DNA of 64,000 bases from Yersinia massiliensis (GCF_003048255.1 NZ_CP028487.1:1426001-1490000), one strand, 5' to 3'; positions 8,030 through 22,466 are shown, numbered from the stretch's first letter. Numbers and translations are program-made. The notes: a model not told the origin generated them from the letters alone.

Positions 8030-9730
8030 TTAAACTCCGGCCGTAATACGGGGTTCTGCATGGACCTTGCCACCATTTTTGCTGATAAAAAATGAAATCT
8101 CGGTGCCTGGTTCCATCCGGCGTATTTGCAAACCTTCGCCATAAAGTAATTTCACCCGATGATGCACATTCAGTAAACCAATTTTATTGCCTGGCATTTC
8201 GTTATTGGCGACACGTTCAATAGTTTCGGGATTAATACCATTACCGGTATCTTTTACCGAGATTTTGATTTGATCGCCATGATCTTTAACCGCGATAACC
8301 ACCACGCCTTTGCCTCTGTAGGGTTGAATGCCATGCACAATGGCATTTTCAACCAAGGGCTGGATCAGCAAACTCGGGATTTTTAGCGAAATATCATCGT
8401 CAATATCATAAATAACCGTGAGCTTACTGCCGAAACGAGCCTGTTCAATGGCGATATAATCCTGAATTTGATGTAGCTCCTTACGGATATCAATCTGTTC
8501 ATCGTTCAGTTCAAGGTTATAACGCAGATAACGAGACAAATTGATGATCAATTGGCGCGCGGTATCTGGATTGATACGAATGGACGACGAAATGGCATTC
8601 AAAGCATTAAACAAAAAGTGCGGGTTAATTTTGCTTTGCAGTGCGCGCATTTCCGCTTTATTAGCCATTTCACGTAGTTGCTCGATACGTGAAACTTCAA
8701 TTTGCGTTGAGATTATTTGCGATAAGCCCACAGCCATCACTTTTAAGGAATAGGTGATTTTATGTGCGTGGCAATAATAGATTTTCAGTGAGCCCGTCAC
8801 TTCGCCTTTTTCCCATAATGGAATAATAATCAGCGAGTGAATCTGCGGTGTACGGTGCACTTCATCGTTATTACGAATGGTGATTTTACCGCGTTGAATA
8901 CTTTCTTTGGTGATATCACTGATGATTTCATGGCCGATATTATACGTTTCGACTCCTGTTCCAACGTAAGCCAAAATATGCTGAGTATCAGTGATAGCCA
9001 CCGCATCAGCCTTAATATCGGTACGAATGATTTCACAGACGCTGCGTAAGGACTCGCCATTAATATTGCGAAAATAGGGCAAGGTTTTATTGGCGATGTC
9101 CAAGGCGAGTTTGGCTTGTCGCGCGGCGATAACCTCTTTTTCATCCTCAACACTTTGCACCAGCAGCACAATCAACCCGATACACACGGCCCCTAAAATC
9201 ATCGGGATAGCGATTTTTGACACGATATCAAGACCTAATGCGGTCGGCTTGGCCCAAATCACCACTAACAGCATCGTCAGTGATTCACAAATCATGCCCG
9301 CCAAAATACCGATACTCCATTGGCGCTCTTTCTTCACCTTCAGGTTGATATAGCCAGACAGCAGGCCAGCAATAATGCTGGTAATCAAACAGGGAACCGA
9401 CGTTATGCCATCAATATCAATTAAATAACGATGAGAACCCGCAATCAGTCCGGTGATGATCCCGACCCAAGGGCCAAACAGAATACCGCCAGACATCACG
9501 GCAATAACACGAACGTTGACCAACGAACCTTCGACATTAATACCGGAGTAAGTGCCAAAAATTGCAAATGACGAGAAAATCGCTGTCACGGCAGCTAATT
9601 CCAGTGGCGTATGCTTCTCTTTTTGCAGCAACTGACGAAACAGGCGGGTGCGGGTCAGGAAGAACAGGCAAATGAGCATCAATGCGGCGCGATCAAACAC
9701 CGCCAGTAGCATTTCAAATATCTGGTGCAC
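8030..9730 (-). CDS. ypdA: LytS-type sensor histidine kinase YpdA
   Basis: A 566-residue inner-membrane kinase (E. coli YpdA is 565). It has a 5TM-LytS transmembrane region (about residues 1-200) with the [31 protein letters not shown] block, a GAF domain (about 220-345), the His_kinase domain with the phospho-acceptor His in [14 protein letters not shown] (near 370), and an HATPase C-terminal domain with N-box [10 protein letters not shown] and GNGINPETI. It senses pyruvate together with YpdB. The order alaC...ypdA-ypdB is as in E. coli, apart from ybiU and a GNAT gene inserted upstream. Confidence 0.94.
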   Translation of the reverse strand: MHQIFEMLLAVFDRAALMLICLFFLTRTRLFRQLLQKEKHTPLELAAVTAIFSSFAIFGTYSGINVEGSLVNVRVIAVMSGGILFGPWVGIITGLIAGSHRYLIDIDGITSVPCLITSIIAGLLSGYINLKVKKERQWSIGILAGMICESLTMLLVVIWAKPTALGLDIVSKIAIPMILGAVCIGLIVLLVQSVEDEKEVIAARQAKLALDIANKTLPYFRNINGESLRSVCEIIRTDIKADAVAITDTQHILAYVGTGVETYNIGHEIISDITKESIQRGKITIRNNDEVHRTPQIHSLIIIPLWEKGEVTGSLKIYYCHAHKITYSLKVMAVGLSQIISTQIEVSRIEQLREMANKAEMRALQSKINPHFLFNALNAISSSIRINPDTARQLIINLSRYLRYNLELNDEQIDIRKELHQIQDYIAIEQARFGSKLTVIYDIDDDISLKIPSLLIQPLVENAIVHGIQPYRGKGVVVIAVKDHGDQIKISVKDTGNGINPETIERVANNEMPGNKIGLLNVHHRVKLLYGEGLQIRRMEPGTEISFFISKNGGKVHAEPRITAGV

Positions 9731-9907
9731 GCTATTTTCTCTTGGCTACAGCCTAGGATATGAGCTCGGAAACAATCCGATCTTGAGGAAAATAAGCGGC
9801 TAACTATAAGCAAAAGGGTAGGTGACTGCTACTTTATCCGTGCTATTGGTGTCGCAAAGCGATACCTGCCAGCGGAATGACCGCCAGCAGGAGAAGCTAG
9901 AGGGGAA

Positions 9908-11182
<1,275 letters not shown>

Positions 11183-11355
11183 TTAGGTAGGTGACTGAGA
11201 TTCGGTGTGACTGGCCATTTGTGTATTTTTTGTTATCTTCAAGTAAACATTATTCAAGTAAAATGGAGAAGAATAAAGGGATGAGGTTATAACAAAATTT
11301 CCCCTTTAATTTTCGTTGTTCTACTTACGGCTGAAACCTGAAATTTGAGAGAAAA

Positions 11356-11934
11356 ATGGCGCCTGTTATTCCTATGTTTGGTCGTACTGCAATATCACTG
11401 AAAACGCCACGGCTGACGCTCGATAGCCTGAATGAGCAGGATTGGCCGCTGTTTTTGCGCTTATATCAAGACCCCGAAGTACAACGTTTTATTTCTGATC
11501 CGATGGATTTAGCTGACATTCGTGCTCGGTTTGAATCACGCGTCATGCCATGGGAAAAGACGGCCAGCCATTGGTTATGTCTGGTTATCCGCGACAGAGA
11601 AAGTGGTCAATCAGTGGGGCTAACGGGTTTTCTTCCCGAATGGTCGCCACTTCAGCAAGCTGAGGTGGGGTATGCCATGTTGCCCTCTTTTCAGGGCCAA
11701 GGTTTTGCCAAAGAATCACTGATGGCAGTGTTGGCGTTTGGTTTCCAGCAATGTTTATTCCATAAAATGAAGGCGACGGTGACAGTCGGTAATGATGCTT
11801 CGCGTGGGTTGCTTGAACGCTGCGGTTTTCAGTTGGAAGGCACGTTGCGTGATAACTATTTGCTGGGCGGTCAATGGTGCGATGACTGGGTCTTAGGGCT
11901 ATTGGCGGCAGAATTTCAGCCTTCGGCAGTTTGA
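11356..11934 (+). CDS. GNAT-family N-acetyltransferase (RimJ/RimL type)
   Basis: A 192-residue acetyltransferase. The N-terminal strand (TPRLTLDSLNEQDWPLFLRLYQDPEVQRFI) and acetyl-CoA-binding segment (EVGYAMLPSFQGQGFAKESLMAVLAFGF, with Q-x-x-G-x-A) followed by ATVTVGNDASRGLLERCGFQLEGTLRDNYLL define the RimJ/RimL-like group that acetylates protein N-termini or small molecules. Substrate unknown. Divergent from ybiU. Three degenerate 18-bp repeats begin at the stop codon. Confidence 0.85.
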   Translation: MAPVIPMFGRTAISLKTPRLTLDSLNEQDWPLFLRLYQDPEVQRFISDPMDLADIRARFESRVMPWEKTASHWLCLVIRDRESGQSVGLTGFLPEWSPLQQAEVGYAMLPSFQGQGFAKESLMAVLAFGFQQCLFHKMKATVTVGNDASRGLLERCGFQLEGTLRDNYLLGGQWCDDWVLGLLAAEFQPSAV

Positions 11935-11986
11935 AGACCATCGTCGCTTTGAAGGTCATCGTTTTATTGGAGACCATCGTCACTTC
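11933..11986 (+). repeat. Three tandem 18-bp degenerate repeats
   Basis: Units GAAGACCATCGTCGCTTT, GAAGGTCATCGTTTTATT and GGAGACCATCGTCACTTC lie end to end from within the GNAT stop codon into the alaC upstream region. They share the core GA(C/T)CATCGT. Confidence 0.65.
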
Positions 11987-12183
11987 TGCGATAACAGTCA
12001 TTTCTGGCCAATATCTTTTATCCGACCTTATCAACGATCCATTTACATCAACTTATCCGATGAGTGAGATTTTTATCATCGGCTACTCGACAGTATTACG
12101 GCGCTGGGATATGTTCATCAACAGACCATTTTATGGTCAGCGTCGCTCGGATGGTCCGGGCGCTAACGTATCCCGAGGAATTT

Positions 12184-13419
12184 ATGGCTGAATACCCTTC
12201 CAAACGTCGTTTTACCCGAATCGAACGTCTTCCCCCTTATGTTTTCAATATTACTTCTGAGTTAAAAATGGCGGCGCGCCGTCGTGGTGAAGATATTATT
12301 GATTTCAGTATGGGTAATCCTGATGGCCCGACACCACCCCATATTGTTGAGAAAATGTGCAGTGTCGCGCAACGTGAAGACACCCATGGCTATTCAACTT
12401 CCCGCGGGATCCCTCGCTTGCGCAGAGCTATTTCCCGCTGGTACGCCGATCGCTACCAAGTGGATATTGATCCCGACAGCGAAGCGATTGTCACGATTGG
12501 TTCGAAAGAGGGGCTAGCGCACCTGATGCTGGCGACGCTCGATCACGGTGATACCGTGCTAGTACCCAACCCGAGCTACCCGATCCATATTTATGGGGCG
12601 GTAATTGCTGGGGCACAAGTCCGTTCGGTACCCCTGGCTGAGGGCGTCGATTTCTTCGGCGAGTTGGAGCGCGCGATCCGCGAAACCATCCCTAAGCCAA
12701 AAATGATGATCCTTGGCTTCCCTTCTAACCCGACGGCGCAGTGTGTTGAGTTAGACTTTTTTGAGCGGGTCGTGGCGCTCGCGAAGCAATATGACGTGCT
12801 AGTGGTACATGATTTGGCTTACGCCGATATTGTGTACGATGGCTGGAAAGCGCCGTCAATCATGCAGGTTCCGGGTGCGAAAGACATTGCTGTTGAGTTT
12901 TTCACCCTCTCCAAAAGCTACAATATGGCCGGTTGGCGTATCGGTTTTATGGTCGGGAATCCGGAATTGGTCAGTGCACTGGCGCGGATTAAGAGTTATC
13001 ACGACTATGGCACTTTTACCCCGTTACAAGTTGCAGCCATTGCGGCGTTGGAAGGGGATCAACAGTGTGTGCGAGATATCGCCGAGCATTACCGCCAGCG
13101 CCGTAACGCCTTGGTGCGCGGATTGCACGAAGCAGGTTGGATGGTCGATAACCCAAAAGCCTCAATGTATGTTTGGGCTAAAATCCCTGAACCTTACGCA
13201 CATTTAGGGTCACTTGAATTTGCCAAACGTCTGCTATCTGAAGCGAAAGTGTGTGTCTCGCCGGGGATTGGATTTGGTGATTACGGTGATACCCATGTTC
13301 GCTTTGCTTTGATTGAGAACCAAGATCGAATTCGTCAGGCTGTGCGCGGAATTAAAAGTATGTTCCGCGCCGATGGTTTGCTGAAACCCAATAAATCGGT
13401 ACCGGACGAAACAGCTTAA
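12184..13419 (+). CDS. alaC: Glutamate-pyruvate aminotransferase AlaC
   Basis: A 411-residue class I PLP aminotransferase that aligns with E. coli AlaC (YfdZ) from its first residues (RRFTRIERLPPYVFNITSELKMAARRRGEDIIDFSMGNPDGPTPPHI). It makes alanine from pyruvate and glutamate. The PLP-binding Lys is in EFFTLSKSYNMAGWRIGF near residue 242. The ATG at 12184 is selected by homology and by the preceding CGAGGA; the open frame extends upstream to 12064 without similarity. It lies near ypdAB as in E. coli, which links alanine synthesis to the pyruvate-sensing module. Confidence 0.95.
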   Translation: MAEYPSKRRFTRIERLPPYVFNITSELKMAARRRGEDIIDFSMGNPDGPTPPHIVEKMCSVAQREDTHGYSTSRGIPRLRRAISRWYADRYQVDIDPDSEAIVTIGSKEGLAHLMLATLDHGDTVLVPNPSYPIHIYGAVIAGAQVRSVPLAEGVDFFGELERAIRETIPKPKMMILGFPSNPTAQCVELDFFERVVALAKQYDVLVVHDLAYADIVYDGWKAPSIMQVPGAKDIAVEFFTLSKSYNMAGWRIGFMVGNPELVSALARIKSYHDYGTFTPLQVAAIAALEGDQQCVRDIAEHYRQRRNALVRGLHEAGWMVDNPKASMYVWAKIPEPYAHLGSLEFAKRLLSEAKVCVSPGIGFGDYGDTHVRFALIENQDRIRQAVRGIKSMFRADGLLKPNKSVPDETA

Positions 13420-13592
13420 AATCTCTTTCTAGGTTTCATCACTATGCTGGTTGGTGACTTGAGGTGGCTGGCCAGCATAAAATCACGCTCTTCAACATGT
13501 TATCTGTCTCGCCTTCATGTTCTCTTCAGCAGTAATACACCATACTCATCATTAACGACGTTATTTATTGTGATATTTCGGAGTGTGTGGCT

Positions 13593-14117
13593 ATGAGAGA
13601 TCGCTATTCGTTACCCCAAATCGCCCTGCATTGGCTCACGTTAGTGATGTTGATTTTGACCTATGCCGCCATGTTGCTCAGTGACAGTGTGCCGGATGAG
13701 GATCGAACATTAGTTAAAAACCTGCATTTCAATTTTGGCATTTCCGTGTGGTTACTGATGCTGATACGGCTTTGGCTACGCCATCGAAATGTTATCCCCG
13801 CTATCACTCCGAAATTACCGGATTGGCAACTTTTAGGTGCGCATATTTTGCATTGGGGGCTGTATCTGATGTTCTTATCTTTGCCGATATTAGGCGTGTT
13901 GGCACAAGCTTACGGCGGGAAAACGTGGTTTTTTCTGGGCTGGCAAGTGCCGCAATGGGTCACCCCTAATGATGACGCACGCGTCTATCTCAAGCAGACC
14001 CATGAGCTAATCGCGAATTTAGGCTATTTTGTCATCGGAGTACATGTGTTGGCGGCGCTTTATCATCACTATATTCGCCGTGATAATACGCTGCGCAGAA
14101 TGATGCCAGGTAAATAA
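13593..14117 (+). CDS. Cytochrome b561-type membrane cytochrome
   Basis: A 174-residue protein with four hydrophobic helices and the b561 layout: LPQIALHWLTLVMLILTY with a heme-ligand His in helix 1, NLHFNFGISVWLLMLIRLWLR, LGAHILHWGLYLMFLSLPILGVLAQAYGG and ELIANLGYFVIGVHVLAALYHHYIRRDNTLRRM. Such proteins (CybB, YodB) bind two b hemes and pass electrons in the inner membrane. The ATG at 13593 is preferred over an upstream GTG at 13587. A strong terminator follows. Confidence 0.85.
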   Translation: MRDRYSLPQIALHWLTLVMLILTYAAMLLSDSVPDEDRTLVKNLHFNFGISVWLLMLIRLWLRHRNVIPAITPKLPDWQLLGAHILHWGLYLMFLSLPILGVLAQAYGGKTWFFLGWQVPQWVTPNDDARVYLKQTHELIANLGYFVIGVHVLAALYHHYIRRDNTLRRMMPGK

Positions 14118-14135
14118 TCTGGAGCGGCGGAAATG

Positions 14136-14161
14136 ATAAAGGGCGCTAATGCGCCCTTTAT
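14136..14161. terminator. Bidirectional terminator between the cytochrome gene and ypdK
   Basis: TAAAGGGCGC and GCGCCCTTTA pair over 10 bp around a TAAT loop. A-rich and T-rich ends let it serve both converging genes. Confidence 0.85.
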
Positions 14162-14194
14162 ACGATGTCAGCTAGTGGATGGTTTGAGCCAAAC

Positions 14195-14269
14195 TTACTC
14201 AACCATCATCATAAAGGTGCCAATCCAAACCACCAGCATGATTGAGATACCCATAAAGAAATATTTCAC
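14195..14269 (-). CDS. ypdK: Small membrane peptide YpdK
   Basis: A 24-residue single-helix peptide, MKYFFMGISIMLVVWIGTFM followed by MMVE, starting at GTG (complement of 14267-14269) with GGGGAG 9 bp upstream. It closely resembles E. coli YpdK (about 23 residues, MKYFFMGIS...VWAGTF), a small inner-membrane protein next to alaC in E. coli. Position near alaC and sequence both support orthology. The function is not known. It is embedded in a longer frame (to 14419) whose upstream part has no similarity. Confidence 0.82.
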   Translation of the reverse strand: MKYFFMGISIMLVVWIGTFMMMVE

Positions 14270-14543
14270 TGAACAACTCCCCTTGGAGCTACCTCGCCAG
14301 TCACGATCCCAATTGCTGCGCTGAGTATCAAAAGTAAATGAATAGGATCGCGCTAATGTAAGCCCAACAGGGGGAACTGACAATACTGTAATTTTATGCA
14401 TTAGATCACAATTTTGCATACCGACAGCAAAGTCCGTTAGTCAATGTATTGAAGTGTGAAGCGATTAACGTTTTTTTTAATTCTCGCCAAATAACAAATT
14501 GTTACTTTCAATGCTAAATTTAAAGCACATCAGGTGGAAAAGC

Positions 14544-14978
14544 CTATGTCTTGATTTTCCGCACTGCCACGTCCGCTTCAAAACCGAGCAGATAAAGCGC
14601 CTGCTCCAATGCTTCCACTTTAGAGGCGTAATACACATCCAGCAGGCGATCCATTTGTGCTGCATTCAAACCGAGCTTCCGAGCCAGATCGGCTTTACGG
14701 GTTTGGGTCGCGAGCATCGCATTGTGCAATTCCGCTTTCAAGCGCACTAAAATGGGAACGTGAACCGCAATGTCATCAGATTGCAGCGCTGAAGGTGCCG
14801 GAACAGGGCGGCGTTCCTCCATCTCTGCGGCAATGCCATTCTTAATTCCCTCCTGCGCTTCCAGCTCAATATCTTCCAAGGAGTAAGTCACAGAGGCCAT
14901 CTCAGGGAAGTCGCGATACAGAATGTGGTATTCACCGCTGGCTTCATCAAAAGTATAACTGGCGGGGTAATGGAACAT
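14544..14978 (-). CDS. hicB: HicB-family antitoxin, apparently solitary
   Basis: A 144-residue HicB protein: N-terminal degenerate RNase-H-like domain (FHYPASYTFDEASGEYHILYRDFPEMASVTYSLEDIELEAQEGI) and a C-terminal helix-turn-helix (RLKAELHNAMLATQTRKADLARKLGLNAAQMDRLLDVYYASKVEALEQAL). HicB normally neutralises the HicA mRNA interferase and represses the operon. No hicA-like frame of about 60 codons is present on either side: the upstream 130 bp hold only a frame ending MPLLCVPRLPQE without HicA features. RBS AGGAG precedes the ATG. Confidence 0.82.
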   Translation of the reverse strand: MFHYPASYTFDEASGEYHILYRDFPEMASVTYSLEDIELEAQEGIKNGIAAEMEERRPVPAPSALQSDDIAVHVPILVRLKAELHNAMLATQTRKADLARKLGLNAAQMDRLLDVYYASKVEALEQALYLLGFEADVAVRKIKT

Positions 14979-15338
14979 GGTGTCACTCCTGTGGTAAACG
15001 CGGAACGCAAAGTAGTGGCATTGTACTGGTATCAGCGAGATCTGGGGACTTATTTGATGCTTTTATCCTAACGCCGGTGAGCGGTACCAATAGTGAACAA
15101 TATTCGTCATAAAATTACGCCAATATTATGGTCATTTTCATTAAATGATAAGATTAACTTAACGGACGATTTATTAATTTTTAAGTGATGCTTATTTTAG
15201 AAACTCATACTAATAATATTCATTTCTCTGTGTGAATGAATAAACGAATAGGTAGGGTTATTGACCATTAATGATATTGTGGAAAGTGCATTATTTAAGT
15301 TTTTTCTTATCATGAGATGACCCAAATAACGCAATAAT

Positions 15339-15354
15339 TGTTAATTAAATCACA
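15339..15354 (+). promoter_or_regulatory. Candidate CRP site upstream of the bgl operon
   Basis: TGTTA-ATTAAA-TCACA matches the TGTGA-N6-TCACA consensus in 9 of 10 arm positions. It lies about 85 bp upstream of the RAT element. Catabolite control is usual for beta-glucoside operons. No convincing -35/-10 pair was found, so the call is tentative. Confidence 0.4.
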
Positions 15355-15425
15355 GTTTCTATTTTAATCTCTTTGGCTGCTTGTATTCATTTTCTAACCT
15401 GTTAGGGTTGTGAACAAGTAAGTTA

Positions 15426-15448
15426 GGATTGTTACTGTCTAACAGGCA

Positions 15449-15453
<5 letters not shown>
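15426..15453 (+). promoter_or_regulatory. RAT (BglG-type ribonucleic antiterminator) of the bglF operon
   Basis: GGATTGTTACTG, a 5-nt loop and CAGGCAAAACC match the RAT consensus of the E. coli bgl operon almost exactly. Its 3' end overlaps the left arm of the terminator at 15449, so bound dimeric BglG would block the terminator. The only BglG-type gene in the window is at 29473, which has its own RAT. Confidence 0.9.
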
Positions 15454-18862
<3,409 letters not shown>

Positions 18863-18868
18863 TCGCGT

Positions 18869-18898
18869 ATATTACGCCGCAATGTTTATTGTGGCGTA
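18869..18898 (+). terminator. Hairpin between bglA and the porin gene
   Basis: TTACGCCGCAAT and ATTGTGGCGTAA pair with one mismatch around GTTT. There is no T-run, so it may be an mRNA-processing or stability hairpin that reduces porin expression rather than a full terminator. Confidence 0.45.
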
Positions 18899-19143
18899 AA
18901 ATTCAGGGATGAAATAACGCATGAATCTTATTTAAAGCAATAACAAATTACGGGGATACTCTTTTTAAGTAACAGAAAGGAACTTCCTTTCTTTATACCT
19001 TAAATAATCCGACCTCTCGGAATTAAATAAACACATCTGTCGTTTTTTATATGGCAGAAAACAGCACTTGATATAGACGTTAATAATAATCGAGTGAATA
19101 ACGACTTTGCATTTTTATATTAATTATCGCACTGGGAATTATT

Positions 19144-20472
19144 ATGATAAAAAAACGCTGTACCAAACATTCGTTGTTGCTGCTCGCCGGCGTAATATCA
19201 TTACCACTGGCAGCACAGGAAAACTCAATGTTTAGCAATCAACTGTTCACCGACAGTTCGCTGGACTTCTCCACACGTAATATGTGGAAATATTTAAATG
19301 AAGAAGAAACGGGTAAAAAGAACATCCATTCAGCTTGGGGACAAGGCATTACGCTCGATTATAAATCCGGTTACCTGGCTGACATGATTGGCATGGATGC
19401 CTCTTACTATGGCGTTATTAAACTTGGCGCAAGTGATTACTTCGCTTCTCGTGGCATTTTATTTAACGACGGCAGATATCCAGGTGCCAATAAAGATAAT
19501 GCCAGTGGATTTAATAAAGTCGGCCAACTGTATGGGAAAATGAAAGCCGGTGATGACGCATTGGGTGCCAATTTATATGGTGGCTGGAAAACGCTGAATA
19601 AGTTCGGGGCGCTAACGACCTCCAATCGCGCTGCGCCCAACAGTTATTTGGGATGGAGTGGTGATATTAATTTTGATACCTATCGGCTACGTTTGGCTTA
19701 TGTCACCAGCTCTTATAACCGTGACTCACCGGATAAAGTCTCGTTTGCCACTAACGATGGCCAATCGCTTACTTATATTTTCACCGGGGATGTGCGTTAT
19801 AAATCCGAAAATCTCACCGCTCAGTATTTTTATGGTGAAAGTAAAGATTACTTGCAACGGCATGGTTTGGAAACCGAGTGGAATGCGCTGAAAAAATTGC
19901 AAATTGGTACTCAGATTTACGGTACTGAAGGGCAAGAAAAATGGAAGTCCATGGCGGCAAGCAAACAGAGTTTTGATGATAGCGCTTGGCACTATGCTGT
20001 TGATGCACGTTGGAAGGAAAAAGACTGGTTCACCAAAGTGGGCGTTGCTTACACCGATGCCAATAAAACCAACGGGATCGGCCAGTTCCCCCGCCATATC
20101 AGCAAGAACTCACGTGGCACCTTTAATTCTATGGCCACGGCTGGGCTGGATTATATGCGCGATGGTGAAACAACGTTTTCACTGGCAACGGGGTATAACT
20201 TAACGCCGGAATTAACCACCGGTATTTACGCCAACTATGCATTCTTTAACTTTGAAGACCAAAGTATCCATGAAAGTGAGGTTAATCTTTATGCACGCTG
20301 GGTACCCTCCCAGACACAGCTGAAAGGGCTGTCTGTCTTTGTTATGGCCGGCCCTGGCTGGACCTATCAACAACAAAATTATCGCCCAATTCGTGGCAGT
20401 GATGGTGAGGTCCAACGGGCAAAATCACTCGCTGCTGAATTGGTTATTGATTATAAATTCTCTATTTTCTGA
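19144..20472 (+). CDS. OprD/ChiP-family outer membrane porin
   Basis: A 442-residue precursor with a Sec signal peptide (MIKKRCTKHSLLLLAGVISLPLAAQ). The mature part has the OprD/ChiP features: DSSLDFSTRNMWKYL, AWGQGITLDYKSGYLADMIGMDASYYGVIKLG, and a C-terminal beta strand ending in Phe (LVIDYKFSIF). Such porins give specific entry to oligosaccharides (ChiP for chitosugars) or amino acids. Lying 281 bp after the 6-phospho-beta-glucosidase and before a secreted phosphatase suggests uptake of beta-glucosides; this is inference. About 300 nt of leader contains a GAAAGGAACTTCCTTTC hairpin that could be a regulatory target. Confidence 0.85.
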   Translation: MIKKRCTKHSLLLLAGVISLPLAAQENSMFSNQLFTDSSLDFSTRNMWKYLNEEETGKKNIHSAWGQGITLDYKSGYLADMIGMDASYYGVIKLGASDYFASRGILFNDGRYPGANKDNASGFNKVGQLYGKMKAGDDALGANLYGGWKTLNKFGALTTSNRAAPNSYLGWSGDINFDTYRLRLAYVTSSYNRDSPDKVSFATNDGQSLTYIFTGDVRYKSENLTAQYFYGESKDYLQRHGLETEWNALKKLQIGTQIYGTEGQEKWKSMAASKQSFDDSAWHYAVDARWKEKDWFTKVGVAYTDANKTNGIGQFPRHISKNSRGTFNSMATAGLDYMRDGETTFSLATGYNLTPELTTGIYANYAFFNFEDQSIHESEVNLYARWVPSQTQLKGLSVFVMAGPGWTYQQQNYRPIRGSDGEVQRAKSLAAELVIDYKFSIF

Positions 20473-20571
20473 TGCTTAAAAAATAGATTCATTTGATGAG
20501 TAAACAATATTTTTAAGCTGTGTTTTACCCTGCGAAAAATGACACAAACTAAAACTCTTTAGGAAATCATC

Positions 20572-21342
20572 ATGAAAAAGTTTTCATTATTAATCGCGTT
20601 GTTATCTTCGCTTATTTTTAGCCCTCTCACCATTCAAGCCAAAACAGTGGATGATAATACGGTCACCATTTACGTCACCCGCCATGGAAAAACCATGTTC
20701 AATACGGTTCATCGGGTTCAGGGCTGGGCTGATACCCCATTAACGGCCGCTGGCGTGACGGTAGCAGAACAACTTGGCAAAGGGCTAAAAGAGGTTGAAT
20801 TCAAAAAGGCATATGCCAGCGACCTTGGGCGAGCGCGTCAGACTGCACGTATCATATTGACGGCAAAAGGGCAGCCAATGGATGTGGTTGAAAGTGAAAA
20901 ACTGCGTGAATTCTGTTTCGGTATTTACGAAGGTGATCTTGATGCCAATATGTGGGGAGCCATTGCCACCAAGTTAGGTTATGAATCCGAAAAAGCGCTA
21001 TTTGGTGATTTCGCCAATGGGAAACTGCCGTTTAGCAAAATGTTTAGTGGTGTGGCGTTAGTCGATAGCAGTGGTGAGGCCGAAACCTTTGATACCGTCA
21101 AAGCGCGTATGCAGTCGGAGTTAAAAACTATTGCTGAGGAAGCGGCCGCTCAAGGTGGGGGTAACGTGCTGTTGGTTTCACATGGCGCGGCTATTCTAGC
21201 CATGATATCGGACATGAGTGCAACACCTATTACGGCACCACTCTCTAATGCCAGCGTGACGATGATTACTTATAAGAACGGTGAATTCACTGTGGGTAAG
21301 ATCGGTGACATGAGCTATGTAGAAAAAGGCGCAAAACGCTAA
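20572..21342 (+). CDS. Secreted histidine phosphatase family protein
   Basis: A 256-residue histidine phosphatase with a Sec signal (MKKFSLLIALLSSLIFSPLTIQAK). The catalytic RHG motif is in YVTRHGKTMFN near residue 40, the second His in LLVSHGAAIL near 203, and supporting residues in SDLGRARQTARIIL. It resembles phosphoglycerate-mutase-like phosphatases, but is exported. It closes the bgl operon 100 bp after the porin and ahead of a strong terminator. It might remove phosphate from substrates outside the cell; the substrate is not known. Confidence 0.83.
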   Translation: MKKFSLLIALLSSLIFSPLTIQAKTVDDNTVTIYVTRHGKTMFNTVHRVQGWADTPLTAAGVTVAEQLGKGLKEVEFKKAYASDLGRARQTARIILTAKGQPMDVVESEKLREFCFGIYEGDLDANMWGAIATKLGYESEKALFGDFANGKLPFSKMFSGVALVDSSGEAETFDTVKARMQSELKTIAEEAAAQGGGNVLLVSHGAAILAMISDMSATPITAPLSNASVTMITYKNGEFTVGKIGDMSYVEKGAKR

Positions 21343-21388
21343 TTAAGTACTGAGAAAACATAAATAACCCTCTCTATTATGTTGAACT

Positions 21389-21435
21389 GCCCCCAAATGT
21401 TGGATAGCAACCTGACATTTGGGGGATGCTTTTAA
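21389..21435 (+). terminator. Terminator of the bgl operon
   Basis: CCCCCAAATGT and ACATTTGGGGG form an 11-bp stem, followed by ATGCTTTT. Confidence 0.85.
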
Positions 21436-21794
21436 TGATATCGGTATTCATCTTTACGGAAACTCATTGCATCAACGAATATTCAACATCACATTAACCT
21501 GTAACTGATATCACTCAAAACCTATCACGCAATAATTATTTTTTAATCTTAAGTTAAATTTCAATAAATAGTTCGGATTTCTCATTTCAAATTCATTTTG
21601 ACATCTGTTAATATCCCCTCCGCTATAACCCTTTTAAATCAAAGACAAAAATTACGTGTATTTGTTAATGGTAACCATTGGTTATTGTTATCCCCCTATG
21701 TTTTAAAATGGTAATCATATTAACTTAAGTTAAATTATCACTATTTATTTCGTCCAGTTATGGTGTTCAATCTTTTATTGAGAATATTGCTTTT
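21436..21794. other. AT-rich intergenic region before the lipoprotein trio
   Basis: About 360 bp with strong AT bias and several TTAAGTTAAATT-like repeats (near 21550 and 21725). It presumably carries the trio promoter. No gene was identified. Confidence 0.5.
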
Positions 21795-22466
21795 ATGATG
21801 AAGAAAATAATGATGGCTTCCACCTTAATAACCGTTTTTTTATTAAGTGGATGTGCCACTGAGTCCTCAAGGTCATTAGACGTCGCAAAGGTGGCTTCCT
21901 ATGGCACGCAATATAACGGCCCACGTAGCCCTATTTCGGTCGGTAAATTCGACAATCGTTCTAGCTACATGAGCGGGATATTCTCCGATGGCGTAGACCG
22001 CTTAGGGAACCAGTCAAAAACCATTTTGGTGACGCACTTGCAACAAACTGGTCGCTTTAACGTATTAGAGCGCACCAACATGGAAGAGCTGAAAACAGAA
22101 GCGGCTATCGCAGGGCAAAACCAGCAATTGAAAGGCGCTACCTATGTCGTGACCGGCGATGTGACCGAATTTGGCCGCAAAGAGACGGGTGATCGTCAGC
22201 TATTTGGCATTCTGGGTCGGGGTAAGTCTCAAGTAGCTTATGCCAAAGTGAACTTGAATATCGTCAATGTGAAGACTTCTGAAGTGGTGTTCTCTTCACA
22301 GGGTGCAGGCGAGTATGAATTGTCCAACCGCGAAGTGATTGGTTTTGGTGGGACAGCAAGTTACGACTCTACCTTGAACGGCAAAGTGTTGGATTTAGCT
22401 ATCCGCGAAGCCGTCAACAATTTGGTGGCCGGCATTGAATCAGGTGCATGGCAGCCAACGAAGTAA
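21795..22466 (+). CDS. CsgG/HfaB-family lipoprotein
   Basis: A 223-residue lipoprotein with lipobox LLSGC near residue 18. The body is CsgG-like (NRSSYMSGIFSDGVDRLGNQSKTILVTHLQQTGRFNVLERTNMEELKTEAAIAG, then KGATYVVTGDVTEFGRK). CsgG oligomers form the outer membrane curli export pore, but this locus has no curli subunits. It is the first of three lipoprotein genes: 47 bp separate it from DUF4810. It is probably part of an envelope complex, whose function is unknown. Confidence 0.84.
   Translation: MMKKIMMASTLITVFLLSGCATESSRSLDVAKVASYGTQYNGPRSPISVGKFDNRSSYMSGIFSDGVDRLGNQSKTILVTHLQQTGRFNVLERTNMEELKTEAAIAGQNQQLKGATYVVTGDVTEFGRKETGDRQLFGILGRGKSQVAYAKVNLNIVNVKTSEVVFSSQGAGEYELSNREVIGFGGTASYDSTLNGKVLDLAIREAVNNLVAGIESGAWQPTK

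Noticed and set aside
13443..13479. TATGCTGG/CCAGCATA hairpin after alaC
   Set aside because: An 8-bp stem with a long loop and no T-run; too weak to call a terminator.
14983..15108. Possible hicA remnant upstream of hicB
   Set aside because: The translated segment (ending MPLLCVPRLPQE) has no HicA-type GSHH or VPxH motif.
18963..19010. Terminator at GAAAGGAACTTCCTTTC before the porin
   Set aside because: The arms leave almost no loop; noted as a possible regulatory hairpin only.
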